Source of the DNA: Neurospora tetraspora
Taxonomy: Eukaryota > Ascomycota > Sordariomycetes > Sordariales > Sordariaceae
Assembly (NCBI RefSeq): GCF_033439725.1
Contig: NW_026944383.1
Span: 3,224,001 to 3,288,000, forward strand
DNA: 64,000 nucleotides
Direction: 5' to 3'
In this document: one piece after another, positions 34,749-46,600 of the stretch
Position numbering within the stretch: position 1 is the first letter of the stretch
How the letters are laid out: each line of letters opens with the position of its first letter
Translations under genes and position numbers: made by a program
Notes under the pieces: generated by a model
Database searches by the model: none
What the model saw: only the letters and a program-made list of their open reading frames with translations
Told to the model about the DNA's origin: nothing

Positions 34749-36403
34749 ATGTGGTCACTATCAAGACTGGCCATATTTGGCCTGAGTATCTTGTCAGTCT
34801 CGGCCACTATCCTACAGAACGGCCAGCCACGGATCACCAACTTCCCCAACAGTCGGATCGACCCGTCGTCATACTCCTTGACCACGTACCCACGAAATGC
34901 TAGCGAGATCTCTTACAAGGGACGATGGGACTCCAGATATGTCTCCTGGTGGTCGTAAGTTGTTTGTGTACCCTTAGTACCAAGTACGTGCTAATGGTCG
35001 TATAGGGCCCCGGGAATCAAGTTCGGATATACTGGACAAACCGTGGCAGTCACTTTCGGGAATTGGACCAGCGATGGAGTTCTAGTTGGGTACCGCATCT
35101 CCGGCCTGGATTGGATCTTTACCAACGTCACGGTGGGCGGTACACACCTCTTTGTGTCTCCCGAGACCCCAGGGTCTGACTTGACCGCGCCCATAAGTCC
35201 CTCCACATTTGAGTTGCGAGTGACGAACTGGGCATACAGGATCCAGATCGAGGCCGTTCATGTTGCTGAGGGCGAGAAGCTGATTAAGATTCCGGACTAT
35301 GGTCGTCGTATCGAAGTCATCGGTGACAGCCTTGCTTCGGGCATGTATACCTCGTACGAGGGACTATCGAGTTGGGCATAGTAAGTTTTATTTCTTTATA
35401 GAGGCCTTGAGCATCGAGTCCTATACATCAAAGAAAAGTACTGACAGGAGGAAACAGCGGGCTGGGTGCGGGACTAGGAAACACAGAATACAGTATAACC
35501 GCATATCCAGGCATCTGCGCGGCGGATCAAGACTGTTGGGGTAACCCTCGAGGGCAGGTCCATCAATGGTTCTATACATCAGATACGAGCTACAGGGCAT
35601 CTGTCATGTATGGAGGTAGGTTTGAAACTTCATCTGTACCTTTGGAACTCTCATCATGTAGATGTGGTCTGACACCTGTTCCAGACAACCCCGAGCCATG
35701 GGATTTCAGCAAGCGCCCAGCCGCCGACATAGTTGTCATCAACATCGGAACCAACGACCAAAACTCACACAACAACGTTTCCATAACTACCTACATCGAC
35801 GCCCTGACAAAGATCATCCAAGGTGTCCACGGCAAGTGGCCCAAGGCCCAAGTCGTGGTCATGGTATGTCTACTTTCACCACCTCAACCCCTCCATTTCT
35901 CACTTTGCACACACCACTCACACAGATTCTCTCCTACACTAGTCTCTCTGGCTCGGTTTCTACCAATCCGGAAACACCTACCTCCCCAACGCGCCCCAGG
36001 GCTTCGTCAACGAGATCTACCAGATGTACAAGTGGTTTAACTCAGACGACTACCTCCGGAATCCGATCGTATACGACGGAGTGACCAAGAAGACTTCGAA
36101 GACCGGCAAGGGAACCGCGCCGTTCGTGCACTACTTCAATACCACGGGCATCATGCAGCATAACGATATCGGGCCCCAGTGGCACCCTACGGATGTGGGG
36201 GCTATCAAGGTGGCTAGTCATTTGCAGCAGTTTATTAGGATGACTTTTGGTTGGGAGTTTTATGCTACGGGATCTGAGTGAGTTTTTTTTTTTTTTCCTT
36301 TCTTGATACTAAGGGTTTGTCATGGACATCGTAATGCTGATATTTTTCTCCTTGTAGGGTCTTCCACGAGACGGAGTACTGGAATGATGAGCCTGGGTAT
36401 TGA
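34749..36403 (+). CDS. Secreted SGNH/GDSL esterase, carbohydrate-esterase family 2-like (432 aa)
   Basis: Six exons: 34749-34954, 35006-35380, 35458-35615, 35685-35863, 35943-36277, 36358-36403. The five introns of 51-80 nt all have GT...AG ends and the frame closes exactly. A signal peptide (MWSLSRLAIFGLSILSVSA) points to secretion. The N-terminal half looks like the beta-sandwich of CE2 enzymes (YKGRWDSRYVSWW, then GIKFGYTGQTVAV). The SGNH part has IEVIGDSLASG with nucleophile S177, INIGTNDQN (N270) and PQWHPTDVGA with H387. CE2 enzymes remove acetyl groups from plant-wall polysaccharides such as xylan and mannan, which would suit a plant-litter fungus. Two NxS/T sites near the start of the mature protein fit a glycoprotein. 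An in-frame ATG 7 codons upstream is less likely because it precedes a clean signal peptide. Confidence 0.88.
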
Positions 36404-39400
36404 AGCAGACGTGTGTAACTGAGGAAAGCCGTCACGAAGGGCCTTGCGGATATGTTGGTCTCTGTCAGAAGTTCTCGCACTCATTATATGTGTCTGGGTT
36501 CAAAGCCCCTGACTTCACGTCGAGTATACGCCGGCCTCACGGTTAAATCCCGGAAAAAGTGTCAACCCTATGTCTCTCACTTGGATATTTCACAATGACA
36601 GGCTCTTGACAAGCCGTTCTTGTTGGACCTGACAGCACAAGACAAGTAAGAAGCATTAGACTATGCAGGGTTAATCAGTAGAACATAGCAATAGCTCAAG
36701 GTCTTGTAGTTTGTCGCTCAGATTACTTGTTAAATGCCACAAATTGTCTACTTGGTACACTAGACCTGTCGTGTCTACGCCAACCTGCAATAGAACTAAT
36801 ATCTACGGTCCCACGACACGGTCGAGTCAATGATTTTGGGTCCAAGATGAGTAGATGCTCATCAGTTAAGCGGGAAATTCTTCCTAGTCTCTAGAGTCGT
36901 TGACCGTTTCCTACCATACGCCAACGTCCTCCTTCCTCGATGTGATTGTTCTCTATCCATGTTCTACCCCTATTCTTTCTTCATTGCATCATTCGTACGC
37001 TCAAATATCACCACGAACGAATAGCCAATCTTCAAAGGCTCATTCATTACGTCCTGTGCTGCCCTTCGCAATTTTATCTGAAAATGACCGGTCGTTTTTC
37101 GTTTAGAAGACTTTGGAATGAATGTCCCCCGACTACGTCTGTTCATTCTTCAAAGTAGCTCAACATATCTTCACCATGACAATACCACAAAATTTTATAT
37201 CTCTTACATCTACAGTTCAATAAAAGTAAGACACCGTGCTTCCCCCTCGCTGCACTCTTTCCATCGCTAGTGTCCATAACTCCCGTCTTCGTTGCCTACG
37301 ATAACCGATAACTTCCGGAAAGGAGACAACCCGACTGGTCCATCACACGCCACCGGTCGTAACGGACAGACATAGACTTCATCACATCACATTTTGCAAA
37401 ACGCCTCTTCGTTCCAGACAAGAGCTAGGTAGGCAGGCTCGGTAGGGATATCGGGACTGCTATTCGTGCCCCGACGGACACTCACACCGTACAGGATGCA
37501 CTCCCTTCCGTTCTATCCCATCATCGGGTAACAAGAAAAGGACGATAAAAACAAAGGGTAAGGACGATCTTCACTTCACTTACCTCTACACTTAAGTTTA
37601 CACTTACACTGTCCCTTCGGCATATGTTTGTTCAACTGGGTCCGGCGGGTCAACCGGAAGTTCGGAACCACATGGACTGGATTAGACTGGATGGGAGATA
37701 CTGCACTTCTACATAGCTTTTTTTCGCCTCACGATTCCCATCCTCTGGGGTGCGCCATCGTTCTATCTTTCTATCCCATTCCATCACGTCTGTCGATGTG
37801 AATTTCGATTTCGATGTCGACGTCGACCGATCTGGAGGTATGTGGTGTTTCGATGCTAAAGGAGTCCAGCATTTTACATCCCTAGACTACATTCCTAGTC
37901 GGTACTTACACTTTCAACTATGTATGCATGGATGGATCTGTAGATGTCTGGACTCTGGAGTGCTCAATTTAAAGTACTCACACCGTGAGTACGGAATAAC
38001 TGTTGATCCCGTCATGACTAAACTTCATTTCCTCCGTCGTTTCTTCTCCTTTTCTCCCACTTTCCTCAGGCCTGGACACTTTGTAGGTACCTTCGATCGT
38101 CACGTATGTATGAGGAAACCACGGCACCGGCACTGGCAATGAAGACTAAAGCGGGAGGGGTCCTCTGGTTATCAACTTCAGAATACCACGTCGATCGGAT
38201 ATTGAGAGGAGGTACGGTAGTCGGTAGGCATATAGGTAGGCATTGTATGTAACTGACTGACAGTTCCAAAAATACCAACAGTGCTCGCTCCCTTGGCCGG
38301 CCAGAGGCCGCCGCGGTCAATAGAACATTGGTATCCTCCGCGCGCAAGAATACACTTAGGGAAGTTGGCGATGTAGTGAGGTCGGAGGAATGTGGGGATG
38401 ACAGTGGCACTTGCTTTCTTTGAACTGTTGCTCGCTGTTGACGATGGAGTTGATACTCGATAAATCCGATTATGTCCAGAAAAACTTTTCAGTTGTGCAG
38501 TAACAGGGGACACAACTCCGTGGTGGCGGTGATCGGTGATGATGATTTGATAATGTGCTCCATGTCTGGTTCGCCCCATCCCTGTAGGTAAGTAGTATCC
38601 CAGAGCCTACGCGTCACCGGCGTCGGCGCCGGCAGCGTCGAGTCTCGATGTCCCAAGGGTATGAGAAAAGGAAAGAAAATGGTACGATTTCCGTATCCCA
38701 CTCCCACTTTCCCTGTCAATTCGGCATTTGAAAGCCTGGCGGGCCTGGCGAACATGCCTGCCTCACTTCTAAACCTTATACAGTACGGTATTATACCCCT
38801 AACCTAACCTGGTCAATATCTCTAGATAGAAATAAATACCTAGTAAGTATTTAAATTTGCCGGCCTCTCGGGCCGTTGAACAATTGCTATGTCTCTAGGG
38901 TCCTGGTCTTTGGTGACATCCGAATTGTAGCGGTCAAGCCACGCTGGGCAAGTGATTTGCCTATGATTTTTGACATGGTACGATGGCTGCTTCGGCTCGG
39001 GAGGAGCCTTGTCATGGAGCAACGCTTTGGGAATCCAGCCCAGTCCATATGAATACCTAACGTACAGTAGTTAGACACAATGCTCGAAGAGCAAGGAAGT
39101 AGCAAATAACCCCCTTCATGCCTCCTGCGCAGTAGGGGAGGTGCAGGGGCAAGGGCAAGGGGGCTTCAGAGGGCAAGTACCGCTAATTCTCATTCAAATC
39201 GGATTTATCCCCCACACTATACTAGCCAATTACATCTGGAGAGAGACCTTCATCAACGGGGCATGCAGACCTCAGCAAACCACATAATTAGCCAGGACAG
39301 GGGGGGATAAATCCGATTTGAATGAGAATTAGCGGTAGGGCAACCGACCGAACCGAACCGACGACGACCCTTGCTGAGGTGACAGTCTCGATTTCCCAGC

Positions 39401-39673
39401 AGCTCATCAATGAATGGCCAACCACCGGCTGAAAGTGGGAGAGAGTGGAATTGAGGGGGAGGGGTTGTGATGAAGCAATGTGAGTTCTTGGGGCAGACAA
39501 AACACGGTTCTTCCAATGAGCACCCTGGTTCAGGCACGGTTGAAAAGGAGAAAAAGAAAGGAAAGAGATGGGGAAAAGTAAAGTGAGACAGAAAGACGTT
39601 ACGCTATCAACGGCGCCTAGCGTAGCGTACGATTTTAGTGCTGGACGAGTGGATCGTTGGGGGGTTTTAACGA
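36404..39673. other. Intergenic region, about 3.3 kb, with one MITE-like element
   Basis: Begins with the esterase 3' flank. No frame above 133 codons and none with a recognisable domain. A small perfect inverted-repeat element lies at 39180-39335 and is listed separately. The right end leads into the inverted repeat bounding the AT-rich block. Confidence 0.5.
39180..39335. mobile_element. MITE-like element, 156 bp, perfect 34-bp terminal inverted repeats
   Basis: 39180-39213 and 39302-39335 are identical inverted repeats of 34 bp, starting CCGCTAATTCTCATTC and running into a C run. Both ends are bordered by TA (39178-39179, 39336-39337), which fits Tc1/mariner/pogo-type insertion. The 88-bp centre has no coding capacity. 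Perfect ends suggest recent movement or resolution of a hairpin-forming element. It starts CCGC like the element at 2444, though the rest of the terminal repeat differs. Confidence 0.8.
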
Positions 39674-39797
39674 CGAGCTACTCGTCGGTTAGGTATGGAG
39701 TCCACCCTCTGGGGGTCTCGCTTACAGCTAGCCAACCGACTCTCATCGTCCCTTTAAGAGTCGGATTTTTTACATGTAACGTACAAGCTCTATAACG
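39674..39797 (+). repeat. Left copy of the inverted repeat bounding the AT-rich block
   Basis: Matches the complement of 54769-54924. Shared blocks are ACTCGTCGGTTAGGT, CCACCCTCTGGGGG and then a nearly identical stretch through CCAACCGACTCTCATCGTCC to CAAGCTCTATAACG. This copy lacks about 30 bp that the right copy has after the CTCTGGGGG block. It contains a short palindrome (CGACGAG-CTA-CTCGTCG begins just outside) and CCGACTCT...AGAGTCGG. Unlike the interior, it is not AT-rich. Confidence 0.75.
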
Positions 39798-40166
39798 GTC
39801 AGAATCTTTAACAATCCGTTTCTCTACCAAAACACAAGCAAAAAAGATAGTAAAAGATTCAAATTGTTCGTCTCAATTGCGCGCATTCAACAGTATATTT
39901 CTTTTATAATCAAATTATTGTAATATATTATTATAGTATTGTAAAGCCATTGTGGCCTGTGCTTATAATATAATGTCCAACTCCTCCTCTTCCTCCTTCT
40001 CCCCTTATGAACTCCTATTATCGCTAAAATCGTCGTTTATAATAATTATTACCCTTATACAGCTTGCGAGCACCTCTAACTTTTTACCCGCTACTATTAT
40101 AATTACTATAGTAACCTCCTCCTCGTTAAAATTTATATCGATAACCTTCTTGTTCCCTTTTTTAAA

Positions 40167-40522
40167 TATCAAGAGATATTTCAGGCGGTGCCTAGATGTC
40201 TCCACGCTATCGTAATACATGCTAAGTCAGGCATAGGCATACTCATCTAAACATATTACAATATATAAGAGTACTCATCCCGTCGGTCTCTATTAAAACT
40301 AACGGATTAATTAATTATTACTTTACAACCTATTATTTATCTTACTTACGCTTTATAAAATTGTATATAAAGTTCCAAGTTGAGGCTTTTAATAATTATT
40401 ATCTTTACTTCCTTTAATAAAATTATCGCCAATCGTTACGTACTATTACTCTATTTAATAACTAATTATTTACTCTCTTATTCTCTATTAATATTACTTA
40501 TAAAGTACGTTTTCGTATAATA
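40167..40522 (+). repeat. Left LTR of the gypsy-type fossil
   Basis: 356 bp, aligned end to end with the right LTR at 51792-52147. It is preceded by the TTAAA duplication. Its ends are the usual LTR termini altered by transitions. This copy is markedly more A+T-rich than the right one. Confidence 0.9.
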
Positions 40523-42953
40523 AATAGTACCTATAATTCAATTTCAAACCGACCTTATTATTCTTTATTCTTTTTCTCTCTTCCTTTTGTAAAGGGTGGA
40601 AATTTACTCTTTGTTTCAATAATTTTAATACAATTATTAAACTTACTATCCCAAGACTAAATATATTACCTATTCCAACTTTTTAAACTCCCCTTTCTTT
40701 ACAACTCTTTTATTATCCCTACTAGTCTCGAAATATAATTTTACTATAACAAATAATAATAATTCTATTCTAATTACAATTTTTAAATTATAGAATAACT
40801 AATAATTAAATAAGGCGCGGTAAATTATTAACTATACCGTATCCTAAAAGTAATTTTACTATAAAGAACGTCTTTACGCTATTACCTAGGATCTTATTAT
40901 TAAAGCAACCAAACTTCACCTCAATAAAATAAATTAAATCTTTACTAAAGAAGATTAGGTTACGAAGAACGAGAATTAAAGCTTCAATATAAATTGGGTT
41001 ATTAATATAAATATAGCCGATAAAGAAATTTAATTTATCCTACGAAAATATCGCCACTTAATTAAAAATTATCCTATCCTAAATTACGAAATTTAACTAT
41101 TTTCTAAGGATAAAGACAATCAAACCTATTAATTTAAGAAGAAACATCATCGCAATTATATAAATTAATTCAAAACTAATAATCGTAAAATTACTAATAA
41201 TACAATCAAATAAATTATGAAAATACTAATTCCTCTTAGTACTAACGTATTTAAAATAGGCTCCTAATTTTAATTTCCTAATAATTTCTCTAATATTATT
41301 AGAATAACCGACGTTGCTTCTACTAATTTTTTTTTAAATATTATTAAAATAACTAATATTCCTCCTATCGATCCAACTTAAATCCTAATACCGCCTTCCT
41401 TACTACTAATTCCGGCCAACCAAAATATTCATCCTATATCTCTGATAGAATCCATTATTTTACACGCGAATTCAATTATATAAATCGTTACTAATCTTAC
41501 TAAGCAATTTACTACTAACCTGGTTACTATATACTTTACTAATATAATTCAAACGAAGGCATTAATTCAATTCGTAATAAAATGATAATAAGAATATTAA
41601 TTCAAATAACCCGTTCCGACTATAGCCGATACTTTTCCAATTTATTTCATCAAACCTCCCTAATATATTGTTCGCATTACTTAAAATAATCTAGCTCTAA
41701 ATACCGTCCGTACTACTAATTAAAATTAGCGTATAATACCACTATATTATAGTACTATAATTAGGGCCCGAAACTTATATATCACTAACGCTACTAATTA
41801 ATTAAAATATTTTCGTATTAACTATAATAATTGGCAGCCCCTAATAAAAAATGTATAAAATTTACTATTTTTTAACCATTTATCTGTTAAGAAGGACGGA
41901 AACTATTATTTAAATATAGATTATTTAGTGATTAATATATTAGTAACCGGGATATATCCTATTTTAATTACATATAATACTATAATACCCGGCTATCCCA
42001 CTCGTTAATAAATTATATAAACTCCGCCACCCAATTACTATTTCCGCTAATAAATTAAAAATATCGTTCATTAAATTCTTCTACCTTAGGTCTAAACTTC
42101 CTAGTATTAAATCCCTAAAATTTCTCCTTAAATATAAAATTTGCCTCTAATTTAATTTTTCGTCTATTAATTATATTAAATTCTTATTTAGCCTATTAAC
42201 CCGTAATAACCAACAGTATATTTTACTAAATCCCTTTCTATTAACTCTTTCTACTATTCAGTTAATTTTGGTAGTAACAGTATAATATCGGACTCTAGAG
42301 CGCTTAATAAAATTATCCTTAATTTATTAAAAAGGATTGATTAATTAGAAAATTAAATTAGCGAACGTTTCTATATATTTAACGGGAATTTTAATAATAA
42401 AATTATTCAATAGAAATTCTTTAACGTTAGAGTATTCTATCTTAATACGGATAGAAATAAGAAGAAGAAAGGTATTTATATTAACGGTAAAATTAATATT
42501 TATACCAATTACAAATTTTTCTTCAATGCTATTTACGAAGCTTCATTAATTTATACTAAGTATTATGAAGTTATTACTAATAATATTCAAATATTATTAC
42601 GTAGAGCCACCCTTTCCTAATAGATTAATACGTTTTCTAGCTTTGAATGTAATAAATTTTATAATAATTTTAATAGGATTACCGACACCCTTAATTAAAT
42701 CTTCGGGGTAACGCCTAATAAAACTTAGAAATAGTTAAATACGTACAAATTCACCGCAGAAATAAATAAGAAAAATAATTACGTTCTACACGATTACTCT
42801 ATAAAAATATTTATATACATTTGTTTATGGGATAATAGTAATAACTTCTAACTTTATATTCGCTTATAGAATAATTTATATTCAAAATTTAAATTTTATT
42901 ATGCTAAACTATAATAGGGCGTATAATTTGGCAATTACGTCGACGCTATTATA

Positions 42954-43617
42954 ATAATGATCTTATTCATGCTTGACTGTCTAATTTAATTAGTCGCCTA
43001 TTTAGGCATGCGGTCCTTCGTCGTTTAAAGCCGGGCGGAAAAACCGTATATCTGAGACTACTACTACGAATACCGGATAAAAACCTCCCGCGTCTTTATA
43101 TCTAATATTTTCCTTCATTTTATCCCAAGCCTTCCCTTCGTTGTCCTCCTTTAGCTAGCTCTTTTACTCCCACCCTTTCTTTACCGCCCTAGGACCGTCT
43201 ATCTTTTATAGGGCAATATTTTAGGGAGAGGGAAGAAGGGACTAACGGATTCGATCGGCGTTCTTAAAGTCTTCTTTCGGCCCGAAGGCCCTAATTTCGG
43301 AAGCGAGGATAAGTATTACCTTATTTGCTATTAGGGAATTGTACGTTAATTGGGCGGAAAAGCTATCGTACTATTGGACGGGGTAATTTCTTTTATCAAA
43401 AAGTAGAGAATCGACTCAAATCCACTTTGGTAGGGTTCCTAGGGTTTTGGACTAGGGAGAGCCCTGTAAGTTTAACGACGTGCTTAGAGTGGGGGAAGAA
43501 TTCTAAGCCGAAAAGATCGGATGGAAGAGAGGGGAGCAGGATTCGAACCTACAACCTTACGGAAACAACCGCAAGGTAAACTAAGCCCAGATCTTCCCAA
43601 CTGAGCTATCCCCCCTT
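42954..43617 (-). mobile_element. tRNA-headed SINE-like element, 664 bp, inside the gypsy-type fossil
   Basis: Flanked by a 12-bp direct target duplication, GACGCTATTATA (42942-42953 and 43618-43629). On the minus strand its 5' end (43615-43529, 87 nt) is tRNA-like: a GGGGGGA/TCCCCTC acceptor pairing, an RNA polymerase III A box TAGCTCAGTTGG (43608-43597) and a perfect B box GGTTCGAATCC (43549-43539). The anticodon arm is replaced by a 9-bp hairpin (ACCTTGCGG/CCGTAAGGT), so it is not a working tRNA gene. The body of about 580 bp has no long frame and the far end is A/T-rich (ATAAGATCATTAT). Its composition is near that of genic DNA and contrasts with the AT-rich sequence on both sides. I know no name for it. 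Confidence 0.8.
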
Positions 43618-46600
43618 GACGCTATTATAGAAAAGGCCGAAGTAGTACGTAGCGAGCTAATCAATCTTTCGAAGGCTTTACACTCTATTTTCTAAATACT
43701 TATAAGTACCAATTATAATAAAGGCTCCTTTAATACTACTTTTAACGAAGTATTAGTAAATTTTAGGGAAGTCTTTATTTATTGGGGCGACTACGACAAT
43801 TCGAAGGATAAAAATAACAAGCGTTTTAATAATTAGGGTTCTAATAATCGGTTTAATAATAAAAAACATAGTAATAAATTTAGAAATAATAAATTTAGTA
43901 GTAAATTTAATTAAAATAATTATTATAGTAATTATTCGGGTAATAATAGTATTCGCTTCTATCATTAAAATAAATAGTTCGATAAACAATAATTCTATAA
44001 GGACGGCTATTATACTTATACTAATTAAATTAACATCTATATTAATAAATCTAATACTAATAATAGAATATCTAAATTCGAAAGCGAAGGTTATACTTTT
44101 ATTTATAATTTCGAAGAGGAAGTAGATAATTTTTATATAAATATATCAGCCCTTAAATATAATAATAAATCTTCTACTTATTTTACTAGTCTTATTAATT
44201 TCGTTATCTTTATATTTTCTAATAATATTATTCCAATTGCCCGGCCAACGTTTAAATTCGCATACCCGGCCGCTATTCTTAACGGAAACGCTATTAAAAA
44301 TACCTCCGCTAAGGGCTATATAGTAACCATATTATTAAATCTACTATCCGATCCTAATTTTACGGCGATTCTTAAATATTTAGGAGTAGCTTAAACGTTT
44401 TGTAAGTTGTTTAGTTTTTTATTTAAATTTTAAATTACAATTTCGGAAGGTTTCCAGGAAACGTTCGAATAAGTCGGAAAGGTAAAAAATATAAATCATA
44501 AAATAAAATTACCCGTATTAATAAATAGTTAGAAGTTGACTTTATTAAATATTATATATAAAAGCTAATATTATTTGCTCGTTTTTACCGAATGTTAAAT
44601 TATTAAGGCTATTCCTAATATTATATTACGAAATAGAGAATTAAATTTAAAGTAAAATACTTTATATTTATAAATTAATATTAAACCTAGCCCAAATATA
44701 TTACTAGTTATAGTATACTTTAATTTAGGTTATTCGTTAACTATAGTAAATCGTATATTTATTAAAAAAAATTTACTTAATATTCGGGATTCTTCGATTC
44801 TGCCGAACGTTATAAGGGGAATTAATTTAAAAATAATAATTAATATTCTCGCTAAATTTAATTTCTATATAGAAGGAAAAGTTAATAGTATTATAGTTAA
44901 TAGTTACTTTCAAATATCCGCCTTGGTTATTAATAAATTAGGCCCGAATATATTATTAGGTACCGATTTCCTTTGTTGTTACGGAGTGAAGGTTGATTTT
45001 AATATTATTTTTTACTCTTTTCGATCTATTTTTAGTATAAAAGTGTGCGGCGAAGTTTTTTCTAAGAGGAGGTAGGGGAAGATACGCTCGTTGCTAAGAT
45101 TTTCGCTAAAAATAATATAGTTCTTCTTTTAAATTAATTAAGTATTTTTTTAGCATACTATAATATTTAGTTTAATAATTATCATAATTAAAATAAACGC
45201 CCGGTATATAATTTTTATATTTAATATCCTTTTTTATTGGATGTTACTATAGATAGTAAAATACGTAAGGTAATCCTATATTTTAATTAATTTATCGAAC
45301 CATTTTTTATTTTTATAAGTATTTGAATTAATACAATTATACGCCCTTTGCTTAAAGTTATTAAAAAAGTGATATTTACTAATATTTTAAACGTAATATA
45401 TTTAACTACAGCAATTTAAGCTGGATTCTCTCCGGAATAGTACGCTATATATATCGATAAAGGTATAAAGGACGATAAGGAAATTATAATTTATAAAGTA
45501 ATTTTTAACGTCCCGTTTTATAAATTTAATAAATTTAACAATATCGAATTTATTCTTTCTAAAGTAGGTATTAATATTTATAATATTAATCCTAAATTTG
45601 CTTAGTAAATTAAGAGCTTCCTAAATAAGTACGTTAACGTTTTTAGAAATAGCGGGATCGTTCTTATAAAGGAGAAGGATGAAATGCGTATTAATTTTGT
45701 TGAAGGGTAGTAGAACTAGCGGAGAATTATTAGATTTTACCCTCTCGGAATTAAAGATTGTAAATTCTTTAATAAGGAATACGATAAAATATACGTTTAA
45801 AGAAAAATATTTTTTATATTGTAGTCTACGCTTATTATGTACCCCATATTTATTATTTAGTAGAAAGTTAATAGGGTTAATAAGGGTCGTACTGTTATTA
45901 ACTTCCGATTGTTAAATAGTATTATTATCCTGGATATATATCCGTTATTCGATTAAGAGGATATTATTAACGAAATAGTTAATAAGAAATTCTTCTTTAT
46001 TTTCGACGCTGCTAGATTTTTCTATTAATTACTTATTTTTATTTATTATTATAACCGTATAGTAGTAATTAGTCTTTGGGGTTTTAAATAATTTAATATC
46101 ATTCTTATAGATTTTAAGAATTTTCCCGCTTTTGTATTAGATCAATTATTCTTCGATTATTGTTTATTCGTACGAATATATATTAATAATATCATTATTT
46201 ATAGTACGATTAAAGAAGAGTATTTAAAATATTTAATTATTATTATAAATTTATTTAATAAGTACCGTATATATATTAGCGTTAATACATTTTTCGCTAC
46301 TTTTCTATCTATTTAATTACTTAGTAATATTATCGACGGCGAAGGTCTTTTGCGTATAGAAAATCGAATTAAGGCGTTCTAAAAGTTTAGCTTTCCGGAT
46401 ACTTTGGATTTTTTAGAAATTTATTTTAGTATAGTTAGTTAGCTATGTAAAGGTATACTTTAGTTCGTAGTTAAAGAAGAATTATTAAATAAGAAGAAGA
46501 TTAAATTATTAAAATAAATACGAGAATTAGGAGATTTATAATTAAGAGTAATAAAATACGTTTAGAAGGCTTATATTTTCAAAATTAAATTCGAGCCGAT

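Noticed and set aside
39568-39795. Small protein gene, with a relative at 54771-55043
   Set aside because: The two frames share only the tail coded by the inverted repeat and differ in the rest; they are by-products of the repeat.
43529-43615. A functional tRNA gene on the minus strand (A and B boxes, acceptor pairing)
   Set aside because: The D stem is imperfect, there is no 7-nt anticodon loop on a 5-bp stem, and a 9-bp hairpin occupies that place. It lies at the very end of an element with target duplications, so it is read as a SINE head.
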